Below are positions 8,481 through 16,898 of a stretch of 45,582 nucleotides of DNA, piece by piece. A model generated the notes under the pieces. The model was not told the origin of the DNA and did no database searches. It worked only from the letters and a program-made list of their open reading frames with translations. The stretch comes from Bacteroidales bacterium (GTDB lineage: Bacteria > Bacteroidota > Bacteroidia > Bacteroidales > UBA932), in assembly GCA_017631875.1 (NCBI GenBank), contig JAGBSL010000001.1:1-45582 (forward strand). The letters are read 5' to 3'. Numbering within the stretch: position 1 is the first letter of the stretch; every line of letters begins with the position of its first letter. The position numbers were made by a program, and so were the translations under genes.

Positions 8481-10043
8481 ATGAAAAAGTATCTATTTCT
8501 TGCAGTGGCAGCACTCGGATTTGCTGCCTGCGCTGAAAAGGACATTGATGGTCCTGTACAGAACGGTGAAGTGGAGCAGTCTTATGTTGCCATCACACTC
8601 GCTGCTGACGGCATGACTACAAAGGCTGCCGGTGATGTTTATGAGGAAGGACGTGACGAGGAGCGTGCAGTTAAGTCCGCTTACGTATTCTTCTTCAAGG
8701 ATGGTGCTGCCTTCCCTGTAACTTTCGACGGCACCACTTCAACTAACACAGGTGCAAACAACTACCTCAAGGTTGAGCTCACCGGCAACACAGGAGCAAT
8801 GCCTAATGTTTCTGACGTAAAGGATGCTGTCCTCGTTCTTCAGAACTACAAGGGTGAGTATCCTAACCAGATCGTAGCCGTCCTCAACTGGACTCCAAGC
8901 AAGTCATCATACACACTTGAGAACCTCAAGGCTCAGATTTCTGCTCTTGGTAACGATACTGACGGCTATGTTATGAGCAACGCCGTATATGCTGACAACG
9001 CAAAGCAGACAATCGACGCTGTAGGTCTCACAATCGACAACATCGCAAAGACTGCCGACGAGGCTATCGCAAACCCTGTGACTATCCATGTTGAGCGCGT
9101 TGCTGCAAAGGTTATGTTCTCTGCTGCAAACGGCGGCAAGTTCGCTGTCGAGAAGGAGATCGAGGGCAAGGCTGTTTACGCTCAGATCCAGGGATTCGAG
9201 CTCTACAACGACTATCAGGAGTCTTGGCTCATCAAGAGAATCGACCCTACTTGGACTGACCTTGGCTTCAACTGGAACGACGCTGACTGGTTCCGTTCAT
9301 ACTGGGCACAGTCTCTTGGCAAGGCATTCGAGGAGAACACTTTCGCTTGGACTACTGACAACACTGCAATCGGCGGTCATGTATACTGCGGTGAGAACAC
9401 CCGCTCTTGGACTGAGAACAATGACGTTCGTACAAAGGTTGTTGTGAAAGCTCAGCTCGTTGACACTGACGGAAATCCGTTTGAGGTTGTAAACTGGTAC
9501 GGTAAGGACTACATCGGTGAAGGTGACCTTCTTACTGTAGTTGCCAACACTCTCAAGAACACTTACTTCACATCAACTGACGGTAAAGCATTCACTGGTC
9601 TTACTCCAGCTGACATCAAGTGCGTTGACCGTCTCGTTACAGATGCAAAGGCTTATGAGGTTTACTTCCAGCTTTCTGACGAAGGTGCAGCAAAGTCTTG
9701 GTACAAGTATGAGGGTGGCAAATACAATGCAATTACAGTTGCTGAACTCAATGCAGCACTCGCAGCCGTTCAGCCGGCTCTCGTTTACAAGAACGGTATG
9801 ACTTACTACTGGACTGAGATCAAGCACCTTGGAGCAGCTGACAAGACTGCAGAGTATGGTGTTGTACGTAACCACGTTTACAAGGTGAACATCACTGACA
9901 TCACAGGTTATGGTACACCAGTTTATGATGGAACATCTGACTTCATCAATCTTGAAAAGCCTGAGGACATCGTTACTTACGTTTCAGCTCAGATCAACAT
10001 CCTCTCATGGAGAGTTGTTGCAAACGACTATGAGCTCAACTAA
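8481..10043 (+). CDS. Mfa1-like major fimbrillin lipoprotein (copy 1)
   Basis: 520 residues with lipobox GFAAC (Cys17). The features are those of the FimA/Mfa1 (type V pilus) fold: an N-terminal beta-sandwich with SYVAITLAADG, AVKSAYVFFFKDG, NYKGEYPNQIVAVLNW and VERVAAKVMFSA, then a C-terminal domain ending VVRNHVYKVNITDITGYG and INILSWRVVANDYELN. In this family subunits are exported as lipoproteins, trimmed by a protease, and joined by donor-strand exchange through the C-terminal strand. It is probably the main stalk subunit. Codon choice is strongly biased (AAG, GAC, AAC), more so than in the minor subunits, which fits high expression. The stop codon overlaps an out-of-position ATG at 10043, but the next gene truly begins at 10070. 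Confidence 0.9.
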   Translation: MKKYLFLAVAALGFAACAEKDIDGPVQNGEVEQSYVAITLAADGMTTKAAGDVYEEGRDEERAVKSAYVFFFKDGAAFPVTFDGTTSTNTGANNYLKVELTGNTGAMPNVSDVKDAVLVLQNYKGEYPNQIVAVLNWTPSKSSYTLENLKAQISALGNDTDGYVMSNAVYADNAKQTIDAVGLTIDNIAKTADEAIANPVTIHVERVAAKVMFSAANGGKFAVEKEIEGKAVYAQIQGFELYNDYQESWLIKRIDPTWTDLGFNWNDADWFRSYWAQSLGKAFEENTFAWTTDNTAIGGHVYCGENTRSWTENNDVRTKVVVKAQLVDTDGNPFEVVNWYGKDYIGEGDLLTVVANTLKNTYFTSTDGKAFTGLTPADIKCVDRLVTDAKAYEVYFQLSDEGAAKSWYKYEGGKYNAITVAELNAALAAVQPALVYKNGMTYYWTEIKHLGAADKTAEYGVVRNHVYKVNITDITGYGTPVYDGTSDFINLEKPEDIVTYVSAQINILSWRVVANDYELN

Positions 10044-10069
10044 TGGGCATCAATTTAAAACATATCATT

Positions 10070-11755
10070 ATGAAAAAAATATTGATGATGTTTTGCGCGT
10101 CAGCTATCCTCGCATCATGTGCGGGGATACTTGATGACGACAAGACACCTGTTCAAGGCGGGGAGATCGAGAAATCATATATCGCGATCAACCTCATGTC
10201 AGCCGACCCTGACACTCGCGCAACAGATGCGACTTATCAGGACGGATCTGAAGCAGAGCGCAAGGTGAATTCAGCGTACTTCTTCTTCTTCCAGAATGGC
10301 CAGCCATTCCCTGTAACCGTGACTGACGGAGCAGTCACTGCCCCAGGAACCGGCGCTAACTTCCTTTCGGCAACCCTTACCGGAGATGCATCCAACATGC
10401 CTAATGTATCAGATGTCAAGGATGTTGTCCTCCTTTTGAGAAACTATAAAGGCCAGTATCCGAACCAGATTGTAGCGGTACTGAACTGGGTTCCTGAAGC
10501 AGGCAAGTCATATACAATGGATGATCTGAAGGCTGTTGTTGACATCCAGAGCACAATGGACTCTCAGAAATACTTTGTAATGAGTAATGCAGTCTATGCA
10601 GATGCTGCCGGCCAGGCAGTTACTGCTACACCTCTTACTCTGGCAAACATCTACACAACAGAGAAAGATGCAACGGATAATCCAGTGGATATCTATGTAG
10701 AGCGTGCCGCTGCAAAGGTGACCGTGACTGCTCCTGCAGAGAAGAAGTTTGACTTGAACAAGACTGTCAATGTCGGCGGAACCGCTGTGAAGGCATATGC
10801 CGAGGTTACAGGATGGGAGCTCTACAATGAGTTCGATCAGTCATATCTGCTGAAGCAGATCAATCCTGCATGGACTGTTGACGCCATAGGATTCAACTGG
10901 AATGACCAGGCATTCTTCCGTTCATATTGGGCAACTTCACCAAGTCCAGCGTGGACATCTGAAAGCAACGCTTTCACTTGGAACGGCGGACTTGGCTTTG
11001 GAGTGAAAGATGACGTAGATAAGGGCACATATGCATCAAATACATATGTATATTGCGGAGAGAACACTGCATCTGCTGCAGCTGACAGAACAAAGGTGAT
11101 CCTCAAGGCCAAGCTTGTCAAGGAAGATGGCACTGCCATTGAACTCGCAAGATGGCATGGAGCTGATTACCTCAGCGAGTCAGATCTTCTCACTGCAGTT
11201 GCATCTACTTTGAAGAATACATATTACTCTGGTGTGACCGTGGGAGAAACTACCACATATACAAGCATTGACCCAACTGACCTTCAGTGTGTAGTGGGTG
11301 GTGCAACTGGTGCTCCTGCCGGCGTTGATGCTACTGAGGTATACTTCCAGCTGTCAACTCCAGGTGCTGACAAAAATTGGTTTGAGTACTCTTCTGCAAA
11401 TGGATATACTGCTGTAACTGATGAGGCTCTTAACACGGCACTTAAGGCAGTTCCATCTGGTATTCTCTACAATGACGGTCAGACATACTACTTCTTTGAC
11501 ATCAAGCACTTGGGTGCTGCCGGCAAGCCTGCTGAGTATGGTATTGTGCGTAACCACATCTACAGCATCAACATCAACAGCATCGGAGGCTTCGGTAGTC
11601 CTGTATACGCTCCTGATACTAAGATCGAGACACCACAGTATCCTGACGAACCAACTGACCAGGGATCATATGTTTCCGCTAAGGTCAACATTCTTTCATG
11701 GAGAATGGTATCTCAGGGCGTAGAGATCCAGCCTCAGCCTACTCCTGGCAATTAA
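10070..11755 (+). CDS. Mfa1-like major fimbrillin lipoprotein (copy 2, paralogue)
   Basis: 561 residues from ATG 10070, chosen because it gives a clean lipoprotein signal (MKKILMMFCASAILASC, Cys17). The in-frame ATG at 10043 overlaps the previous stop and adds a non-signal leader. It is clearly paralogous to the preceding gene: NMPNVSDVKDVVLLLRNYKG, YPNQIVAVLNWVPE, VERAAAKVTVTAP, FRSYWATS, EYGIVRNHIYSININSIGG and KVNILSWRMV all have direct counterparts. A TRA motif after the signal region (DPDTRATD) could be a trypsin-like/gingipain-type maturation site. It differs by an extra C-terminal tail (QPQPTPGN), which would extend the donor-strand end and could modulate polymerisation. Either an alternative stalk subunit or an accessory one. 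Confidence 0.88.
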   Translation: MKKILMMFCASAILASCAGILDDDKTPVQGGEIEKSYIAINLMSADPDTRATDATYQDGSEAERKVNSAYFFFFQNGQPFPVTVTDGAVTAPGTGANFLSATLTGDASNMPNVSDVKDVVLLLRNYKGQYPNQIVAVLNWVPEAGKSYTMDDLKAVVDIQSTMDSQKYFVMSNAVYADAAGQAVTATPLTLANIYTTEKDATDNPVDIYVERAAAKVTVTAPAEKKFDLNKTVNVGGTAVKAYAEVTGWELYNEFDQSYLLKQINPAWTVDAIGFNWNDQAFFRSYWATSPSPAWTSESNAFTWNGGLGFGVKDDVDKGTYASNTYVYCGENTASAAADRTKVILKAKLVKEDGTAIELARWHGADYLSESDLLTAVASTLKNTYYSGVTVGETTTYTSIDPTDLQCVVGGATGAPAGVDATEVYFQLSTPGADKNWFEYSSANGYTAVTDEALNTALKAVPSGILYNDGQTYYFFDIKHLGAAGKPAEYGIVRNHIYSININSIGGFGSPVYAPDTKIETPQYPDEPTDQGSYVSAKVNILSWRMVSQGVEIQPQPTPGN

Positions 11756-11774
11756 CTGATATACAAGTGTTTTC

Positions 11775-11808
11775 AAGGGACCGCCGGGCGGTCGCAAGAC
11801 GGTCCCTT
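11775..11808 (+). terminator. Stem-loop between stalk and minor pilus genes
   Basis: AAGGGACCG / CGGTCCCTT forms a 9-bp stem, with a GC-rich 16-nt loop that can pair further (CCGCC/GGCGG), followed by TCATAATT. The weak T-tract suggests partial termination or an mRNA 3' stabiliser. This would make far more stalk fimbrillin than anchor and tip subunits from one operon. It is 20 bp after the stop of the second fimbrillin and 26 bp before the anchor gene. Confidence 0.6.
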
Positions 11809-11834
11809 TCATAATTCAAATCAACATAATTTAA

Positions 11835-12872
11835 ATGAACAGAGTGCATATATTCAGAAGGATCGCGTTGGCGGCGTCATTGGTGGCGGCGGTGCTGGCG
11901 GGATCTTCGTGTGAAAATGGATTCATCTTCGAGGGTGAAGGAGATTGCGGCACCTACTACCGCATACGTTTCAAATACGACTACAACATAAAGTTTGCAG
12001 ACGCCTTTGCCAATGAGGTAAACTCCGTTGCGCTCTATGTTTTCGACGAGAACGATGTTCTGGTCGAGGAAATCGCCACCACAGACAAACAGGCCCTGTC
12101 TTCAGGCACTTTCGAGATTCCTCTCGAGCTGGAGCCGGGCAATTATACTCTCATGGCATGGGGAGGACTTATGGATGAAGAGTCCTTCGACATGCTGGCT
12201 GACACTCAGGTCGGCAAAACAAAACGTGAAGAACTGCAGGTGAGAATGCACAGGCAGTACGATGAGAATGGAAAGGCAACAGTAAGTGAGGACCTCCTTC
12301 CGCTTTTCCATGGTTCCATGCCTCTGGAGGTAAAGGACCTTCCCGGCACCTTTACAGAGACAATGTCTCTTATGAAGAATACCAACGTCATCCGTATCCT
12401 CCTGCACGAGATTTCAGGACACAATATAGATGCGAGCAAGTTCATCTTCGAGATCAACGACGACAACGGTCTTTATGACTGGGACAACACCATTCTTGAT
12501 GATGAACTGATAACCTACAGCGCATGGCACCAGAGCACCGGCACTGCTGATGTGGATGACAATGACGTAAAGGCTGTAACATCAGTAAGCGTAGCCCTTG
12601 CAGAGCTCACGATCGGCCGCATGAGGGCAGGAGACTCCCCTGTCCTGCACATAAAGAACCGCGAGACCGGAGAGGACGTGTTCCGTATCCCGGTGGCGGA
12701 TTATGCACTGCTGGTAAAGGGTAACTACCGACAGGGCATGGGCGATCAGGAATACCTCGACCGCCAGGATGAATACACAATGACATTCTTCCTTGACGAG
12801 GGAGAATGGGTAAGTTCAGTCATCTACATCAACTCCTGGAGAGTGGTGCTGAACAACTCGGAATTGAATTAA
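11835..12872 (+). CDS. FimB/Mfa2-family fimbrial anchor lipoprotein
   Basis: 345 residues with a long lipoprotein signal, lipobox AGSSC (Cys26). The sequence after it (CGTYYRIRFKYDYNIKFADAFANEVNSVALYVFDENDVLV) is diagnostic for the Mfa2/FimB anchor family. The 'YTLMAWGG' strand and a C-terminal VIYINSWRVVLNNSELN are also typical. In Porphyromonas the homologue caps and anchors the pilus in the outer membrane and limits its length. It follows the two stalk genes after a hairpin and precedes three minor subunits, the usual type V pilus order (stalk, anchor, tip). Confidence 0.9.
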   Translation: MNRVHIFRRIALAASLVAAVLAGSSCENGFIFEGEGDCGTYYRIRFKYDYNIKFADAFANEVNSVALYVFDENDVLVEEIATTDKQALSSGTFEIPLELEPGNYTLMAWGGLMDEESFDMLADTQVGKTKREELQVRMHRQYDENGKATVSEDLLPLFHGSMPLEVKDLPGTFTETMSLMKNTNVIRILLHEISGHNIDASKFIFEINDDNGLYDWDNTILDDELITYSAWHQSTGTADVDDNDVKAVTSVSVALAELTIGRMRAGDSPVLHIKNRETGEDVFRIPVADYALLVKGNYRQGMGDQEYLDRQDEYTMTFFLDEGEWVSSVIYINSWRVVLNNSELN

Positions 12873-12900
12873 CTTATATACATCATATCAAGTGAGAGGA

Positions 12901-14505
12901 ATGGTGAAATATCTGCTGCTGCTTTGGGCTGGCATTATGGCTGCATCGTGCATTTTCGATGCGGACCAGTGCGTCATGCCTGCAGACCAGGCGCGCAGCA
13001 TCATGTTCACCGTATCTCTCGACAATCAGAGAACGAAGGCTACATGGGGCGAGGAATATCCTTCTGAGGCCGGTGTTCCGTTTGACTTCCGCATTATCCC
13101 TGAAGACCTCAGAGTGGTGGTCTACGCAGAGGACGGAATCCGCGTGGGAGTCCTCCAGGATCTGTATTACTGGCCGACAAATGAAGCGCATACCGAGTTC
13201 CAGTTCATGGGTCAGATGCCTGCAGAGTTTGTTGACTATTACAATGAGCACCGCAATGCACCAAAATACAGGTTCATGGTACTTGCAAACTGCGACGAAA
13301 ATCTCAGCGGAGAACAGTATATCACATACGACCAGTCCCATATAGATCCATTACATGAAGATGCTGCCATCCCGATGTGGGGCGTCAAGGAGGCGGATGT
13401 AAGTCCATTGCTGAACAACCGAAGTCTTGATATTGGGGAGATCTGGCTGCTTCGTGCTGCCGCAAAAATCGAGGTCAAGCTCTCGCAGGAAGAGGAAGAA
13501 AAAGGCACCAAGATCAATTCAGCAACTCTCAAGTACTACAACAAGACCGGATACGTATTGCCTTCATATTGGTCGCAGGTATCAGAAACAAAGGAACTTA
13601 ACCAGGATGAATGCTTCAGGGGCTACCGCCATGCCGCTGTCAATCTGCCTTTCTATAAGGATGAAAAGACGGGAAGCGTGTATGTCTATGTGACTGAGTA
13701 CAATAATATTGACTACTCCGGTGAACGCAACAAGATCAGTCTTGAGTTCAACATAAATGGCGAAAACAAATATTTCGAAGATGCCATCTCGTTCTGCAAT
13801 TACAATGACGGAAAACTTGTGGAGGGCTCACATTACAACATTGTCCGCAACCACATCTACGAGTTTGAGATTCTGAGCATAGCCGGAGACAATCTGGTGC
13901 TGAACTATCAGGTAGCGGACTGGGTAACCGAAGACTGGGGCAACGGTGAGGAATATGAGGAGCATGAACTTGCATATCCTACCTACCACAACCCTGTCGT
14001 GCCGTCAGAATATCTTGCTCTGACACCAGATCAGTTGGAAACATACTCGATCACGAAAAAACCGACCATGTTCTACAATGCCAACAATCTTGAGGCAGGA
14101 GCATTCGAGTGCTTCTTCAAGGTCACTTCACCGGAAGATGTGATGTGGAAACCGGGAATTATCGCAACAAAGGAGAATTACAGAATACGTGTCTACAACT
14201 ATACGACAGGCCCGGAAAAAGACAAGTTGCTTTTTGACTCCAGCGACCCGAGCCTTCAGAAGGATCTTGGTGCATGTCCGGCAAACGGATGGTACCGCAT
14301 AGTAGTATTCCCTCTTAGTGGAGATGGCGCCGGAGAAACAGAGGTTGACTTCATGATATCGTATTATCAGTCATGGACAGACCAGTATATTCACCTTTAT
14401 ATAAACGGTGAATATGACCAGATAAGATGGCCGGAAAGCGGCAACAATCCGAAACTGATCAAAATCAAGCATGTAGCTCAGGAAACAGATATAGTAAACG
14501 AATAA
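12901..14505 (+). CDS. Mfa-like minor/tip pilus lipoprotein (Mfa3-position)
   Basis: 534 residues from ATG 12901, which gives a compact lipoprotein signal (lipobox MAASC, Cys17). An in-frame GTG at 12892 is also possible. The protein shows a fimbrillin-type arrangement: SIMFTVSLDNQRTKATW near the start, LRAAAKIEVKL in the middle, and IVRNHIYEFEILSIAG then VLNYQVADWVTEDW at the end of the second domain. A further C-terminal beta-rich domain of about 170 residues (FYNANNLEAGAFECFFKVTS ... VDFMISYYQSWTDQYIHLYI) is not in the stalk subunits. It overlaps the next gene by one base (TAATG), indicating translational coupling. Probably a tip or adaptor subunit; no ligand can be assigned. Confidence 0.75.
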   Translation: MVKYLLLLWAGIMAASCIFDADQCVMPADQARSIMFTVSLDNQRTKATWGEEYPSEAGVPFDFRIIPEDLRVVVYAEDGIRVGVLQDLYYWPTNEAHTEFQFMGQMPAEFVDYYNEHRNAPKYRFMVLANCDENLSGEQYITYDQSHIDPLHEDAAIPMWGVKEADVSPLLNNRSLDIGEIWLLRAAAKIEVKLSQEEEEKGTKINSATLKYYNKTGYVLPSYWSQVSETKELNQDECFRGYRHAAVNLPFYKDEKTGSVYVYVTEYNNIDYSGERNKISLEFNINGENKYFEDAISFCNYNDGKLVEGSHYNIVRNHIYEFEILSIAGDNLVLNYQVADWVTEDWGNGEEYEEHELAYPTYHNPVVPSEYLALTPDQLETYSITKKPTMFYNANNLEAGAFECFFKVTSPEDVMWKPGIIATKENYRIRVYNYTTGPEKDKLLFDSSDPSLQKDLGACPANGWYRIVVFPLSGDGAGETEVDFMISYYQSWTDQYIHLYINGEYDQIRWPESGNNPKLIKIKHVAQETDIVNE

Positions 14506-16895
14506 TGAAGAACCTGAAACTTTATATATTGTCATTACTGATGGTGTCGCTTACCGCGGTGTCATGTGTTGATCTGTCCGAAGACATGGACGCATCCGTA
14601 CATGACGGAGCAATCGTGCTGAATTTCAGCACACCTGATGTGGCCGTAAAAGGCACAGTCGCTGACAACGCATGCGAATCATATATGAGCCACCTGGATA
14701 TCGTCATATATGAATATAAAGATTCAAGGCATGAACCGTTCCACCACGAAAGAGTATCGGTCTCAGCAACCCCTGAAGGAAGCGTATCCCTGCATAAGAC
14801 CAAGAAGGACTTCGAGGAAAACACGCCGTATAAATTCTTTGTCATAGCTAACAGCAATCTGGATGCAGATGCATACTATAAGAATGGCAGTCTGCTGGAA
14901 TATGCGGATTTTCTCAACCTCGACCAGACCGACAAACTGATTCATCTTTCGGGAGTCGACCATGACATCATGAATCCTCATTATCCTCAGATGTTCCTGA
15001 TGGATGGTGTAGCATATATGGGAGAGAACGAACCGGCATCACCTGGATATGTCGTGGTCAATGATCCGGATGATGATGACGAAGTGGAACTGAATGTCAT
15101 CCTCAGGCGTGCTGCAGCCAAGATCATCCTGACCATCATACCCGGCGATAAGGTTAAATTTAATCCTGAGTTGATGGCTAAGTCTCAAGGATATCTTGTC
15201 CGCAACATGCCTAACCGCACAAAGCTTGTTGCAGAGGGAGGTTATCCGTTGAACGATGGAGGAGCAAGGCCATATTGGGAGTCTACTACGATATCCCAGA
15301 GCCCATATTTCCAGATGGTGAAGGTGACGGACAAGAACGGTGTCGAGCACGATGGCATCAAGCTGACAGCTTACTGCTATTCACACAAATGGGACAAGGA
15401 ATATGTATTTGAGAGAGGCACATCAGTGGTGATGATGTTGCCGTTGCTGTATAAGGAATCCGATGAGGAGAACGCTGTAGAGTATATAAACAATTACTAT
15501 CAGCTGTCAATAACCAAGAATCAGCAGATAAAGAGAAATACTCTTTATGACTTGAGAATCACCCTCAATGCGCCGGGGGCTGAGGACATCACCACACCGG
15601 AGGAGGTGGATGACATCCAGTATTTCACGGCTCCATGGGAAACCATAGACCTTCCGGTTACAGGAGAGAGCACGGTCAAGTATCTCAAGGTCAACAAGGA
15701 GAAGATATATATGTATAATATCAGCGATGACAACTCTTCGCTGTATTTCTCGTCATCCTCTCCAGTAAGTGTAAAACTTGTTTCCAAGAGTGCTCATTAT
15801 TACAATAAGTTCAACCAGAAGATTACACTGGAGGACAGGAATGTCAATATCACTGCTTCTGCTACCGTTCCCGGTTCAGTTTCCGGCAACATCTCAGTCC
15901 ACAGCGACGTTCCTACCAACCATACGATTCTTTATTTCCAACTTCAGATTACAAATGAAGATGGCATGAGTGAGATTGTGGATGTAGAACAGTATCCTTT
16001 GATCTACATTACCAACAATCTCCCTTGGTATTCGTATAGAGATGACTATTATTATCGTACGCATGGAGGACACGGATGGGATGGATATGTAACTTCAGCA
16101 ACAGCCTCAGGTGATTTACCCACAACATATCGTTATGCAGGCGACCATATTGTCAGTGTCCACACAATTAAAAATGTAAATGTTGACACCAAGAAAGTGG
16201 AATATACGTATACAAGTCAGTCCTCAAATCATAATAGCAGAACTGGCTGGACAGCTTCTAAATACAGGGGAGAAAAGGTCCGGAACAGTGAGAATTACAG
16301 CATAATGTATTATAGTTTCAGCTATACAAGAAGTGGTAGGAACTATGTCTGGACGATGAATACGAACACAAAGTGCGAGGATCACAATGTCCGCAATTAT
16401 CATGTCCGCATGATGGCATCTTCCAAAGACTATACTGTCGGCCGTCCGGCATTGGACGAAAATGGTTATACATCTGGCGATGCAGATAATGCAAAGCTTG
16501 TATCACCTTCATTCGTGATTGCCTCACGCCTTGGTGCCGTGCTCTCTACATATAGCGGACTGTCCAATATGTCAAACGACAAGAAATTGATCGCCTTTGC
16601 TGACCATTGCAAGAACTATGTGGAGGTAGATGATGTGAACGATGACAAGGCAGATCCTGTGGTTGTGTATGACAACTGGAGACTGCCTACTGAAGCAGAA
16701 CTTAGGATCATCATGGACATACAGGGAACCAGCGGTCAGAATGCAGATGCAATCGACTTCCTGCTCAACGGAGGCTATTATATGAGCGCAAGCGGACCTG
16801 TATTCAATCATAAGAACAACGACGGAACTACAGAACTTGCAGATCCGATGCAGGCCACAGGAGTAGCCATCAGATGTGTGAGGGACGCCTTTTAA
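14505..16895 (+). CDS. Mfa-like tip lipoprotein with C-terminal DUF1566/FGE-like domain
   Basis: 796 residues from ATG 14505, which overlaps the upstream stop by one base; an upstream in-frame start at 14427 would lie inside the previous gene. Lipobox AVSC (Cys21). Fimbrillin-type elements are AIVLNFSTPDVAVKG, YKFFVIANSNL, LRRAAAKIILTI and QIKRNTLYDLRITL. After a middle Ig-like region, the last about 110 residues read DNWRLPTEAELRIIM, LLNGGYYMSASG and ATGVAIRCVRD. These are the marks of the DUF1566/Lcl-like C-lectin-type fold often seen on surface adhesins. It probably sits at the pilus tip with the C-terminal domain facing outward. Followed by the next gene after a 3-bp gap. Confidence 0.75.
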   Translation: MKNLKLYILSLLMVSLTAVSCVDLSEDMDASVHDGAIVLNFSTPDVAVKGTVADNACESYMSHLDIVIYEYKDSRHEPFHHERVSVSATPEGSVSLHKTKKDFEENTPYKFFVIANSNLDADAYYKNGSLLEYADFLNLDQTDKLIHLSGVDHDIMNPHYPQMFLMDGVAYMGENEPASPGYVVVNDPDDDDEVELNVILRRAAAKIILTIIPGDKVKFNPELMAKSQGYLVRNMPNRTKLVAEGGYPLNDGGARPYWESTTISQSPYFQMVKVTDKNGVEHDGIKLTAYCYSHKWDKEYVFERGTSVVMMLPLLYKESDEENAVEYINNYYQLSITKNQQIKRNTLYDLRITLNAPGAEDITTPEEVDDIQYFTAPWETIDLPVTGESTVKYLKVNKEKIYMYNISDDNSSLYFSSSSPVSVKLVSKSAHYYNKFNQKITLEDRNVNITASATVPGSVSGNISVHSDVPTNHTILYFQLQITNEDGMSEIVDVEQYPLIYITNNLPWYSYRDDYYYRTHGGHGWDGYVTSATASGDLPTTYRYAGDHIVSVHTIKNVNVDTKKVEYTYTSQSSNHNSRTGWTASKYRGEKVRNSENYSIMYYSFSYTRSGRNYVWTMNTNTKCEDHNVRNYHVRMMASSKDYTVGRPALDENGYTSGDADNAKLVSPSFVIASRLGAVLSTYSGLSNMSNDKKLIAFADHCKNYVEVDDVNDDKADPVVVYDNWRLPTEAELRIIMDIQGTSGQNADAIDFLLNGGYYMSASGPVFNHKNNDGTTELADPMQATGVAIRCVRDAF

Positions 16896-16898
16896 ACG

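Noticed and set aside
12892..12900. GTG start three codons upstream for the Mfa3-position protein
   Set aside because: ATG 12901 gives a cleaner lipoprotein signal; the difference is minor and the GTG cannot be fully excluded.
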